From assembly GCA_018398765.1 (NCBI GenBank), contig JAHBMJ010000456.1, forward strand, positions 1 through 42,500: 42,500 nt of DNA, read 5' to 3'. The translations under genes were made by a program, and so were the position numbers. This DNA is from Chromera velia (taxonomy: Eukaryota; Sar; Chromeraceae). Numbering within the stretch: the first letter of the stretch is position 1; each line of letters starts with the position of its first letter. Below, piece by piece: positions 33,490 through 42,500 of this stretch. Under the pieces are notes generated by a model, which was given only the letters and a program-made list of their open reading frames with translations, made no database searches and had not been told where the DNA came from.

Positions 33490-35337
33490 ATGGCAGAGGG
33501 CCCTGAATCAGACGTCTTCGCACGTCTGGACCGTCTTAAGTCTTCCCTCTCTCGCATAGTGGAGAATGGGCAGACGAGGATTGACATGCTTAGCAAATTG
33601 ATCAAGGCAAAGCAGGATGAAAGAAAGCGGGAACTCGAAACCACAGCCACAGTCATCCCACCTGCGGACTTGCTCACCGAAAAAGAGCTCCAAGCAGTCG
33701 AAAAGCTCGAACTGGCTGTCCGTCAGCTTCATCACAGCATTTTAGGACAGATGGACGAACATGTTGGACAGTACTACAAAATGGATCTAAGTCCTCTGTT
33801 CCGAATGACTCCTGGACTTCGAGAAGTGCTTCGCTCCTTTCGTGCAGTGAGTGAGCTGGCCCTTCAGAAGGAGCTTTGTGATTGGATCAGCAGAAAGTCC
33901 AACGGGGACGGTTTCCGTCTGTGCATGAAGGTGGGGGCACTTGTAGACGGGCTTGTTGATGGGAAGACTGCGCTCCACAGGGCGGTTTCTGCCGGTCTGA
34001 TCGAGGCAGTCGAAATGCTCGTCAGCGACGGTGCCGATCTAAACATCATCCAGTCGTCACTCCCATCCCCCTATTTCGGTTTCACAGCCCTCATGATTGC
34101 CTGTCACAAGCATCAGTGGCATATGGCCAAGTTGCTCCTTCAGAAGGGGGCGAGGCCTGATCAATTCCTCCCTACCGATATCATCAGTGAGACTCAGACT
34201 GCCCTCAGCAGTGCCTGTCTGGCCGTGCAGTCATATCCAGACGGAGACCTCACGAGTCTTGATCCCTTGACACAGAGCGCAGTGAGAGATCTGATCGAAC
34301 AATTGGTCGTGCAGACACCTCGTGAGGTTGTGGAGTGTACCCGCTTGGGTGCGTATTCAGAGTCGTTCCTTCACTTTGCAGCACGACAGAAGGACATGGA
34401 GGATTTCGCGTTGGCCTGCCTTGCCGCGGGTGTTGACGTGAATGCACCCAACAAAGACGGTGACCGTCCCCTCCTGATTGCAGTCGGGAGGAGGAACGTG
34501 AACCTTGTCGCCCTGTTCTTGGAACACGGTGCGGACTTCCACGTGCACAACCGATGGGATGACTCCGCTCTGCACATCCTCGCAGGGGGTGGGTGGGAGT
34601 TGGGGTGGCAGTCGAGTGAGAGGGAGGCGATGGAAGAGAACGATCCTGAGGAGAGGGAGGCGAAGGCGTTTGAAATGGCAAAACTTCTCCTTGACAAGGG
34701 GGCCAATGTGAATCTGCAGGGGGGCAGCGGGTACACTGCTCTGCATCTGGCTGTGGAGAGCTGGAACGTGCGTCTGGTTGCGTTGCTCTTGCAGAGAGGT
34801 GCGAGTGTGTGTGTACAGAGTGAGAAAGGGTATCGTCCGATCGATTGTCTTCGTCCTCTCGCGAACAAATGGAGCGGTAATGTAGTGGACGAGGACACGG
34901 AGGCCGTCCTGAACAACCGATTCGATTCCATTCTGAAACTCCTGTGTGCACATGGAGCCAACGTGAACGCGTGGGATCCTAACGGGACCACACTGCTGCA
35001 CCAGGCAGGACAGAGCAACTCCCTCGACCGCGTCGAGAGTCTTCTGTCTGTGGGGGCTGACCCGATCGCATTTGATTATTGGATGCGGAAACCCGGTCAG
35101 CTGACGATGTGTCTGATGATGAGACTGGATGACCAGTGGTTCCGTGAGAACTTCTGTTGCGAAGCATGTCTGGAGAAATGGGAAGAGAGTGGAGAAGAGA
35201 TCCCAGAAATTAAAGACGCCAGACAGATCCTCCATGCCATAAACAGCCACGCAGCTCCCTCCCACACCGCTTCCTCCCACGCAGCAGCTTCTTCCTCCCA
35301 CTGGCATGCGGCTCCCTCCCATGCCTCTGGAGGATGA
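33490..35337 (+). CDS. Intronless ankyrin-repeat protein, 615 aa
   Basis: Single open frame from ATG (MAEGPESDVFARLDRL) to TGA. Residues 1-90 are a charged helical region. Ankyrin repeats follow at about 157 (DGKTALHRAVSAGLIEAV), 196 (FGFTALMIACHKHQ), 289 (ESFLHFAARQKD), 323 (DGDRPLLIAVGRRNV), 356 (DDSALHILAGGG, with a Glu-rich insertion), 413 (SGYTALHLAVESWNV), 446 and 498 (NGTTLLHQAGQ). The C terminus is a Ser/His/Ala low-complexity tail. No signal peptide or membrane segment, so probably a soluble binding protein; the partner is unknown. It differs from the minus-strand ankyrin gene in having no introns, which could mean retroposition or simple intron loss. Confidence 0.92.
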   Translation: MAEGPESDVFARLDRLKSSLSRIVENGQTRIDMLSKLIKAKQDERKRELETTATVIPPADLLTEKELQAVEKLELAVRQLHHSILGQMDEHVGQYYKMDLSPLFRMTPGLREVLRSFRAVSELALQKELCDWISRKSNGDGFRLCMKVGALVDGLVDGKTALHRAVSAGLIEAVEMLVSDGADLNIIQSSLPSPYFGFTALMIACHKHQWHMAKLLLQKGARPDQFLPTDIISETQTALSSACLAVQSYPDGDLTSLDPLTQSAVRDLIEQLVVQTPREVVECTRLGAYSESFLHFAARQKDMEDFALACLAAGVDVNAPNKDGDRPLLIAVGRRNVNLVALFLEHGADFHVHNRWDDSALHILAGGGWELGWQSSEREAMEENDPEEREAKAFEMAKLLLDKGANVNLQGGSGYTALHLAVESWNVRLVALLLQRGASVCVQSEKGYRPIDCLRPLANKWSGNVVDEDTEAVLNNRFDSILKLLCAHGANVNAWDPNGTTLLHQAGQSNSLDRVESLLSVGADPIAFDYWMRKPGQLTMCLMMRLDDQWFRENFCCEACLEKWEESGEEIPEIKDARQILHAINSHAAPSHTASSHAAASSSHWHAAPSHASGG

Positions 35338-35356
35338 ACGAACGAACGAACGAAAA
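35334..35356. repeat. (GAAC)n run at the end of the ankyrin gene
   Basis: Five GAAC units immediately spanning and following the stop codon. Confidence 0.85.
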
Positions 35357-37065
35357 GGTCTCAGAAAGATCCGCCCGCCCGACATGCAATGCACTCATTC
35401 TTTTTTCTCTTTTCTTCGACCTCTCTCCTGGCAGAGACTTCTTTTACTTCCGGGAAAGACAGAACACAAAGCCGTACAGAGAGTAGAAAAGCGAAATGGA
35501 CAAAAGAAAAAAAGTCGAGCGTTACTGCCACGAGACCCATTTGCGTTGGTTGTACAGCCTCTGTCTTCCCTCTTTCTTTCCCTCTTTCCTGCACTTTTCC
35601 TCTTGTATTCGCGTGTCGAGACTTGTGCGTGCGTCACGATGTGCACGACCTGACTCTGCCTGGGGAGGTGGGCAGGGAGAGAAAGGAAAGACATGTACGT
35701 GCGCTCTGTCTATGGAATTCATCGCTGGATGCTGCTGAGGGGGGACGGGCGAGGGAGAGGGGGGGGCTTCTTTAATTGGGATTTTCATCCTTAGACTTTC
35801 GCATTGAACTAGACTTTGGGCAGATGGGGAGGCAAAGAGAAGAAACAATGAAGTCTCACTGCAAATCGGAAACACCGGGGTGTCTTGTTGGCTTGACTTT
35901 TTCGATCGACCTCCCACATCAAAAGTCCCCCATCCATCAATCCGTCCATGCATCCATCCATCCATCCAAACAAAGACCGCCGCTCCATCGTAAATCCATT
36001 TCTCTTTCCGCTTCTTTCTTCATCCGTCTTCTCCATGCATGGTGGATTCATGGGACCCTCGTCTTCCTGTGGGGGGTCTGACGAACTTGGGCATACACGC
36101 TCAACATGATTGATTCTCCGGCCGGTCCGGTGTGGCAGTCAGAGACTGTCGGAAAAATTAAGCACGTTCGAAAACAAAAATAGACCAAAAAGCACTAGCT
36201 GAGAAGCAATGCTGCAGAATGCTCACATCTTCAGTTTGTCTGGTGGTTCGGATTCTCGCTGTGACTTCTCAGCAACTTCTGACATGTTGGATCACCCTTG
36301 CATGGCCTGGAGGATGTATGGGTTCACAAATGTTTAGCACACACATGATGTGACATATCTAAGCTTACTACTGCAAGTGAAAAGCAAATATGCAACTGCA
36401 AAGTTAAATATCTGAATTCTACTAGGTGACTATAGGAATAAGAGACGAGCTAGAAGCATTTTTTTGTCAGTATATTTGAAACTTAGGTTAAAAATCAATT
36501 GAGATTCAATCAATTAGGACCATAAAACTGTGTTTTAACCGAGGCTTTCACTCTCAATTGATATCTGATCTGATTGATATCTCATTTTCATTTATATTTT
36601 ATTTTAGTAGGTTTTTTTATTATTTTCAAGTGAATTATTTTACAACCATTATTATTGAACCATAGTTTAGTTTATATATAAAAAATCTTCCTAGTAAAAA
36701 AAACTGATGATGAATTAAGCCACCAGTCAAATTGTCATATACACTTATAGAAAACTACACACTAGACTACAGTGTCACTACACATTAGTACTGAAAGCTA
36801 GACTGAAAGAAATAGGCAAACATGCCTGGAGTGATAGCTCGAGTGATACTAATATTTAATAAGCGGAATATATTATAAGCCTGCATGATAAAAACGAGCC
36901 TTCTTATACCCCCTTAGGCCTCCCTATAGTGAGTCCCCACCAACCACTGCGAAGAGTGCTTCTTGCTAGGCTTCTTGCCCAGCCTACAGCTGTACAATAA
37001 AGCGCCTTGGTCAATGAAAAGGACTTTAATTGGTTTTCAATTCCAATGGGGTCCTTGTAAAGTGA
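35338..37065. other. Convergent intergenic region, no gene
   Basis: Contains pyrimidine-rich DNA (35400-35600), a short (CATC)n at 35945-35967, and an AT-rich island at about 36340-36920. ORFs here lack domain signal and have no plausible splice structure. Confidence 0.6.
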
Positions 37066-38736
37066 TCACACTTTCGCTTCTCGGTCTATTGCTATGAATT
37101 CGCAGCTCTGAAGAAATTCAAACAAAAAGGCATGTTTCTCTTCCATCCACACCTTCAATTCTCCAACCCACGGCGCCAAATCCACTGTGCCGTTCTCTAA
37201 ACTTTTCAAGATCTTCGCAGGCGTCTCTGGGTCAGCTTCTGTGACAACTGTATTCAAATACACCTTGGCCAAGAGAGGAGCAAACGAAGAAAAATCAGGG
37301 CGGCGGTCTCCTGCCGTCAGGTAGAGCACTGCGCAATTGTCTGCCACCCTCCCCACACCCATCTTCTCCGTTTGTCCAAGCACCGAGTTCCCCTCTTTTC
37401 TTGCCGTACTCGTATCCCCAGCAGACACGCTTGAAGCTGCTGACACCCCCCGAGAACACCCCCCTTCTCCACTTTCCCCTCTGCTCCCGTCTTCACCTCC
37501 TTTTGACCTCTCTCTCGAGACTGATACCCCCCCGTGCTCTATTGCATCAAAATCGCTTTCCAGGACCCCTTCACCATCATCCTGCAGGATCCTTTGACCA
37601 ACAAGGTCCGACTTGCACCCCCCTTTTCCTGCTCCTTTGGAAGTGCCCCTCCGCTTCTCTCCGTCATGACCCTGAGGCTGCTGCACAATCTCTTGAGAAG
37701 GCAGACCCTCTTTTGAGACATGCGAAGTGTCCAAGCACGCACTCCGACTCGATGCAAAATGCCTGATGTCGTCTGCAACCTGACGGAGCAGAGACAACCC
37801 GGCAGAAAGCTTGGGAGCGTCTGTGAGAATATCTTGTGCATTCAGTTTGCACTCCATCACTGCAACGATTGTCTTCTGCCCCTCTCCCGCTGAAAGTCCA
37901 GAGGCAACGACAACGGCATCCAACTCTGATTTCACGCCGTCAGTTTGCACACCCGGTTTGTGCACTTTCACATTTGCATAAACCTGAAGGTGCTCAGCCG
38001 TCTCCTCGGGCAGACGGATGCCGGCGAGTCTTTTGAAGACCTCCCTCTCAAATCCGGTCCCTGCTGTTGGGGGCTGAGGGACACTCGGGGAAGGGGGGGA
38101 ACTCACGTAGATGGTTTGCATGAGCTTCAATGGGAGGGGTCCGTTCTGTGTGAAGTCTTCTGCGGCTGTTCGAATTTGGGAGAACAGAGTCTCCGTGAGC
38201 GTCTCCAACTCTGCCGGTTTCTCTAAGCCTCCACCTCCACCAGTGCGACCCTCTGCAGGATCGTTTCCGTTCTTCCAGGGAGGGAACTCGTGCTGCCAGA
38301 GGTCAATGGCTTCTATCTTTGCCTTCAGGTGTTCTGGATGGGAGGCTGCAGAGAGGTCTTTCTTCAGCTTCTCATGCCGTCTCCACTGCTCTCTCCAGAT
38401 ATCCGAGAGCATCGACTTACAGGGAGACGGGTCAGAGAGAAGCAATGAGAGGCGGAGTTTTCTCTCATCTGCCCGTTTCTTCATATTCCCGCTTGGCTTG
38501 TCAATCTTCAAAAGCTCAAACACGTAGGCAGAAAAGGGGGGAAGATATCTGCCCAGCATTGCTGAGACTTCATCTGGGGAAAAGAAGACTTCCGTCGGGA
38601 CTTCCATTTTTTCTGGAAGGAAATCCTTGGACGAGTACCGCTGGCATCCTTTCGAGAAGCAGGAAAGCAAATGAGAAAGAGAAGGGGAGGCTCGTCGACC
38701 TGAATTCATCCTTGCTTCCGGCGCGTTGCAGGACAT
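37066..38736 (-). CDS. Probable PD-(D/E)XK nuclease-fold protein, about 556 aa
   Basis: Open frame ending TGA at 37066-37068. The start is uncertain: the first ATG in frame is at 38736, others at 38708 and 38606, and a pyrimidine-rich tract before AAAG near 38650 could be an acceptor. The N-terminal third is helical and charged. The core reads FEREVFKRLAGIRLPEE (helix with acidic residue), VYANVKVHK, then SELDAVVV and, 22 residues after that Asp, VAVMECKLNAQDI. This D...E-x-K arrangement after a conserved Glu helix is the PD-(D/E)XK nuclease signature. A Gly/Ser/Glu-rich disordered insertion of about 100 residues follows, then NCAVLYLTAG and a final helical segment. Likely acts on nucleic acid, target unknown. 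It ends just before an AT-rich island. Confidence 0.75.
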   Translation of the reverse strand: MSCNAPEARMNSGRRASPSLSHLLSCFSKGCQRYSSKDFLPEKMEVPTEVFFSPDEVSAMLGRYLPPFSAYVFELLKIDKPSGNMKKRADERKLRLSLLLSDPSPCKSMLSDIWREQWRRHEKLKKDLSAASHPEHLKAKIEAIDLWQHEFPPWKNGNDPAEGRTGGGGGLEKPAELETLTETLFSQIRTAAEDFTQNGPLPLKLMQTIYVSSPPSPSVPQPPTAGTGFEREVFKRLAGIRLPEETAEHLQVYANVKVHKPGVQTDGVKSELDAVVVASGLSAGEGQKTIVAVMECKLNAQDILTDAPKLSAGLSLLRQVADDIRHFASSRSACLDTSHVSKEGLPSQEIVQQPQGHDGEKRRGTSKGAGKGGCKSDLVGQRILQDDGEGVLESDFDAIEHGGVSVSRERSKGGEDGSRGESGEGGCSRGVSAASSVSAGDTSTARKEGNSVLGQTEKMGVGRVADNCAVLYLTAGDRRPDFSSFAPLLAKVYLNTVVTEADPETPAKILKSLENGTVDLAPWVGELKVWMEEKHAFLFEFLQSCEFIAIDREAKV

Positions 38737-39241
38737 GCTCGTCGCTCGAGCGCCTCTACGCACACCGAGTGTCTGACCTTTATTTGGAGACAGGACCGTC
38801 ACTGATCAAGAAAGGACAAGTAATCAAGACTCCACATGGGAATGCATTATGTGATTGGAGACTTCTTTCTGGTATTTTTCTGGAATTTGCTGCCAAACTT
38901 CAAGCGGAAAGTTCCCCAAACCTGAAGTGAATCGGGCGCTCGAATTTCTACAGCCAAACATTGCCCCATGCATCATTGCCCCTCAACTACGTGATACTTG
39001 GGTGAGTGCCTCCGGGGGCATCAGTGGTTTGAATTAAGATCCCGCGCGTGTCTCGACCGTGAAGGTTTATGCAAGTGCGCGCGCTATCTCCTGCAGGGCC
39101 CCCGGGCCGCGGGCTGAGCTGCATGCCCTCCGAGGCGACACAACTCCACGCGAGTGACTTGAGGGGCACGTGTATATTAAGCCAGCTCCGTGCAACTTTC
39201 TGTCATAATTTTGCGTGACATCGACGCGCTGCTCTTCCGCC
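38737..39241. other. 5' flank of the nuclease-like gene
   Basis: No gene supported. Includes a short GC-rich palindromic block at 39098-39122 (GGGCCCCCGGGCC). Confidence 0.5.
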
Positions 39242-39869
39242 CTAGGGTATGACACTCTTGAGCATTGTCAGTCAGTTTCACTCAGCAATACCCCCCTTTC
39301 ATCCCGCATACAACACATCAACATGTTAAAACATGTTTTTTGTGGTTATTAGACCAAAAGAACCAAATAAAGATAAAAAGTCTACCAGTTTTTGAATGAT
39401 TTTGACCTGAAAACACTTAAAAACATGTTAGTACCAACAAAAGTTCTGATTTACCGGTTCTGACGGTTCAGGAACCAAAACACCCCCCCCTGGAACTAAA
39501 TGATAAGACCTTCCATTATATTTATTTCACTTTGTTTTGAGTTCTTTTGCATGAAAGACTTTATGAAACCAAGAATTGCTCTGGTTTTTGATGGTTCAGA
39601 TGAGTTCCAGAAGTTCTCATTATGAGTTCATCGGTTCAAGAACCACCATCGTATGGAAAGCTGGAACCAACATTGGCACCCGACCTATAACCGTGCAGAA
39701 CCCCCCCTCTTTCTTTTGAACCACCCTGAAAACGTGTTTTTCTTGTATATCAAGATGTTTTCTCTTCAAAAAAAGATGTGAACGGGTGAAAATAAATGCA
39801 TCAAATGCAGTTCTTGCTGCTAGAACTCTCTATATATCGTAAAGTGTCTGCAGAGTGTCATACCCTAGC
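39242..39869. mobile_element. MITE-like element with 17-bp terminal inverted repeats
   Basis: CTAGGGTATGACACTCT at 39242-39258 is repeated as its exact reverse complement at 39853-39869. The 628-bp interval is AT-rich and without coding capacity, and it contains palindromic words (GGTTCAGGAACC 39465-39476, GGTTCAAGAACC 39633-39644, ACATGTTAAAACATGT near 39321). No clear target-site duplication is visible, apart from CTAG forming part of the terminus. Non-autonomous DNA transposon is the simplest reading. Confidence 0.6.
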
Positions 39870-40376
39870 TTTCGCCCTTTGTCCAGAGCCAGTCGCACGC
39901 TCTTACTGCTCGTGTTCTGCGTCTTTCTATCGAGCACGGCTGTTTTCCTGCTATCGGACCTCTATCTGCAGAGCGTCTTCACGAGCAGCCGCGCCCACTG
40001 GTCGCATCATTGCGGTTGTCACCTAGGTTGTCGCCCAAGCCTGGGCTACCTAGTGGGCTACAGGCTTGCTCTTTGCCTGACGGACCTTCCCGCGGACTTT
40101 TATGGCAGCTCAGGTCTAAGCGGAAGGGGGTCCAGCAGACGGGCGAAGAGCCCTTGACTTCCTGTCTTCCTTCATAATAGGCAGAAAGGCTCTTTTCGAC
40201 ATGCAGCGCCCCGGTTTATGGGCTTCCCGTGTGCTGTGGAAAGAGTGAGGGAACGCAAGGGGGTGGAGATGAGGGCGGGCGGTGGGATGGAGGCCTCAGT
40301 GGCATCTAGTGGCGTAGAAGGGAGCGACGGGAATGCAGGGGAGGGAGAGGGGCAGGAGAAGGAAGGGTCAATGACA

Positions 40377-40679
40377 TAGTTCCAGCACGTGGGTGGGAAG
40401 TTTCAGCCTCTTGTTGCTCAGGTTGAGGGGCCTTGGGAGGAGAGGGGGCTTTTCTTGTTTGCCATTACTCTCTTCTCCTTCAACCTACTCTCTGATGCTG
40501 CAGTGGCTGGCATCATATTAGGTTTGGGGAGGGAGACACCGAAGTTTTACTGGTTCGGCGTTACTATGGCTGTCCTAACAGTGTTCGATCTTGCGAATGT
40601 GTGGCTTGTACGCGAAGACTTAGTCAACAACCACGCTGAGGGGCGGGGGGGCGGGGAAGGGAGGATCTGGGGGGTGTAA
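40377..40679 (+). CDS. Possible exon or gene remnant encoding two TM segments
   Basis: Open stretch between TAG (40376-40378) and TAA (40677-40679) encoding hydrophobic segments (GLFLFAITLFSFNLL, FYWFGVTMAVLTVFDLAN) and ending in a Gly-rich tail. There is no ATG before the first segment; the only in-frame ATG of note is at 40566. It could be a terminal exon or a decayed gene copy. No family is recognised. Confidence 0.3.
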
Positions 40680-40771
40680 CAAGGTCGTCAAGGCCAATCT
40701 AATGCTGCATCCAAATCAGACTCTCCTCTTTGCGGCTTTTAACAGAAAACAGTGGGACCTTGTTCAACGTC

Positions 40772-41640
40772 TCATCGGTAGAGGAGCAGTACAGAGGGGG
40801 GAGAAAGAACAGATCTCACCTCTTCTCTTGTCCTGGGCACCATGATAGCCAAGAGACCCCACCTTTCAGCCAACGAGGCGATGGTACTGAGGTGACAGTG
40901 GAAGAATGATGACGGGTTGTGGGGTTTGAAGGGGGAGGGAGGGGCCAGATATTTATCAAACATAAACATAACAAGAGAGAAAGGAAATATACAGTGTCAT
41001 ATTATGGAATTGATCTCCTCATGTCCCTGTCCCTATAGTCGATCTACTGACCAAACTTTTTTGTCCCCGTTTGAGGGGGGGTTCTCAGCCTACTCTTGAT
41101 AGGGAACCCCAGAAGGGAGAAATAAGGATGGTCATTGAAGACGGATGAAAGAAAACACAGACCATTTGAAGGAAAAAAGAGGCCGGAAAGAGGGGAAAAG
41201 AGAGAGAATAATAGTTTAAGAGAGGGAGAAGGCGTATGAAAGGAAGAAAAGTAAGAGAGTGGAAGAAGGATAGAAATGAAGGGGGAAAAAAGGGAACCAG
41301 GAGAGAAGATTAGCAGAAAGAGACACCGAACGCGGCAACACGCAGAAGCAAAGGTGAAAAGAGCGGTAAGCAAAATGATAAGGGAATGAAAACATATCTG
41401 TATGCAGGCAACAAGTGACAACGATGAGGAGATCCAGCATGGGCTGAAACCAATGGAAAGAAAGAGGGGGGGAGGGAAGGAGAGAGAGAAGCGCTAGAGA
41501 GAAGGGAGACGGACGAGGAGCCTAACATACGGAAATAAAGTATAGACAGAAAGACAAGTGGAACAATTTGGAAAAGGATAAATACATGCACACAGGCATC
41601 CAGAAAGAGGAAAAGAAAAGATTATATAATAGAGAAAGAT
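40772..41640. other. Purine-rich non-coding region
   Basis: The + strand is dominated by GA/GGA words (GAGAGAGA, GGAAGAAGG). Minus-strand Ser/Leu/Phe-rich open frames across it are composition artefacts. Confidence 0.6.
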
Positions 41641-42022
41641 ACGAGGGAGAGGAAAGTGGGAAAGAGAACGAGAGAGAGCAGAAGAAAAAGAGATAGAGAC
41701 AGAGATAGACAGACAGACAGACTAGCTAGTAGATAGACAGACAGACAGACCGACCAACCGACCAACCAACAGACTAACAAACAGACAGACAGTCAGACAG
41801 TCACACAGACAGATAGACAGACCGACAGACTAGCAAACAGACAGACAGACAGCCAGACAGACAGACCGACCGACCGACAGACTAGCAAACAGACAGACAG
41901 ACAGACAAACAGACAAACAGATAGATAGACAGACAGTCATACAGACAGACAAACAGACCGACAGACTAGCAGACAGATAGACAGTCTGAGACAGACAGAC
42001 AGACTGACTGACAGACTAGCAA

Positions 42023-42054
<32 letters not shown>

Positions 42055-42400
42055 TCAGACAGTCAGACAGTCAGACAGTCAGACAGTCAGACAGTCATAC
42101 AGACAGACAGACAGACCGACAGACTAGCAAACAGATAGACAAACAGACAGAGAGTCAGACAGACCGACCGACCGACAGACTAGCAAACAGACAGACAGAC
42201 AGCCAGTCAGTCAGTCAGACAGTTACATAGATAAACAGACAGACAGACCGACAGACTAGCAAATAGACAGACAGACAGACAGACAGACAATCAGTCAGAC
42301 AGTCACATAGACAGACAAACAGACCAACACACTAGCAAACAGACAGACAGATAGAGACTCTGAGACAGACAGACAGACAGACAGAAAAAAAAAAAAGAGA
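41641..42400. repeat. GACA-type tetranucleotide satellite with higher-order spacing
   Basis: More than 700 bp of (GACA)n/(CAGA)n. The motif GACTAGCAAA (or a near variant) recurs inside it about ten times (e.g. 41827, 41879, 42012, 42121, 42179, 42253) at intervals of about 50-110 bp, giving a second repeat layer. Confidence 0.95.
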
Positions 42401-42500
42401 GAGAGAAAGGGCAGGGGAAGGAGGGAGAAAGAAGGGAGACGGGAATACTGACAAACAAAAAGGAAATATAGACAGAAAGACAGGGAAGACAGAAGACTTA

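Noticed and set aside
39855-40157. 100-codon + strand ORF with a hydrophobic N terminus (TLLLLVFCVFLSSTAVFLL)
   Set aside because: Begins at a GTG inside the terminal repeat of the MITE-like element, has no ATG and no conserved downstream domain.

Overview
This is nuclear DNA from a eukaryote. Genes are cut into many short exons with GT-AG introns, acceptors end in pyrimidine-rich tracts plus TGCAG, gene density is low, and there are long microsatellites, a minisatellite and AT-rich islands. Secreted-type RCC1 repeats joined to a GPS motif, plus ankyrin/kinase/IBR-like fusions, suggest a free-living protist. An alveolate alga such as a chromerid (Chromera/Vitrella) is my best guess, but that is inference from style and no marker gene proves it.

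Layout. 2-550: 3' end of an unrecognised + strand gene. 551-2417: gene-free, strongly AT-rich. 2418-17301 (-): one large gene that I could splice by hand into 22 exons with every phase matching (about 2,321 aa): signal peptide, about six RCC1-like repeats, EGF-like modules, a helical stretch, a GAIN-like region, a textbook GPS cleavage motif, and a polycystin-1-like membrane region. 17302-18175: divergent intergenic region. 18176-21206 (+): seven-exon zinc alcohol dehydrogenase (357 aa). 21207-23081: convergent spacer. 23082 to about 29709 (-): ankyrin-repeat protein in which eight consecutive exons each encode one repeat, followed by a 3.2-kb last exon with coiled coil, protein-kinase-like domain and a C-terminal cysteine-rich IBR/RING-like domain. 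29710-33489: repeats, comprising a GC-rich island, a 265-bp direct duplication and a 38-bp minisatellite. 33490-35337 (+): intronless ankyrin protein (615 aa). 37066-38736 (-): probable PD-(D/E)XK nuclease-fold protein. 39242-39869: MITE-like element with 17-bp terminal inverted repeats. From 40.7 kb to the end: purine-rich DNA passing into a GACA-type satellite.

How the genes relate. The receptor and the dehydrogenase are head to head and could share a promoter region. The two ankyrin genes face away from each other across the duplicated repeat region, and the second repeat copy ends 27 bp before the second gene's ATG. No pathway links the genes; this is ordinary eukaryotic gene order. The most unusual content is the RCC1-EGF-GPS-polycystin-like receptor, the ankyrin-kinase-IBR fusion with one repeat per exon, and 5' splice sites dominated by GTCAGT.
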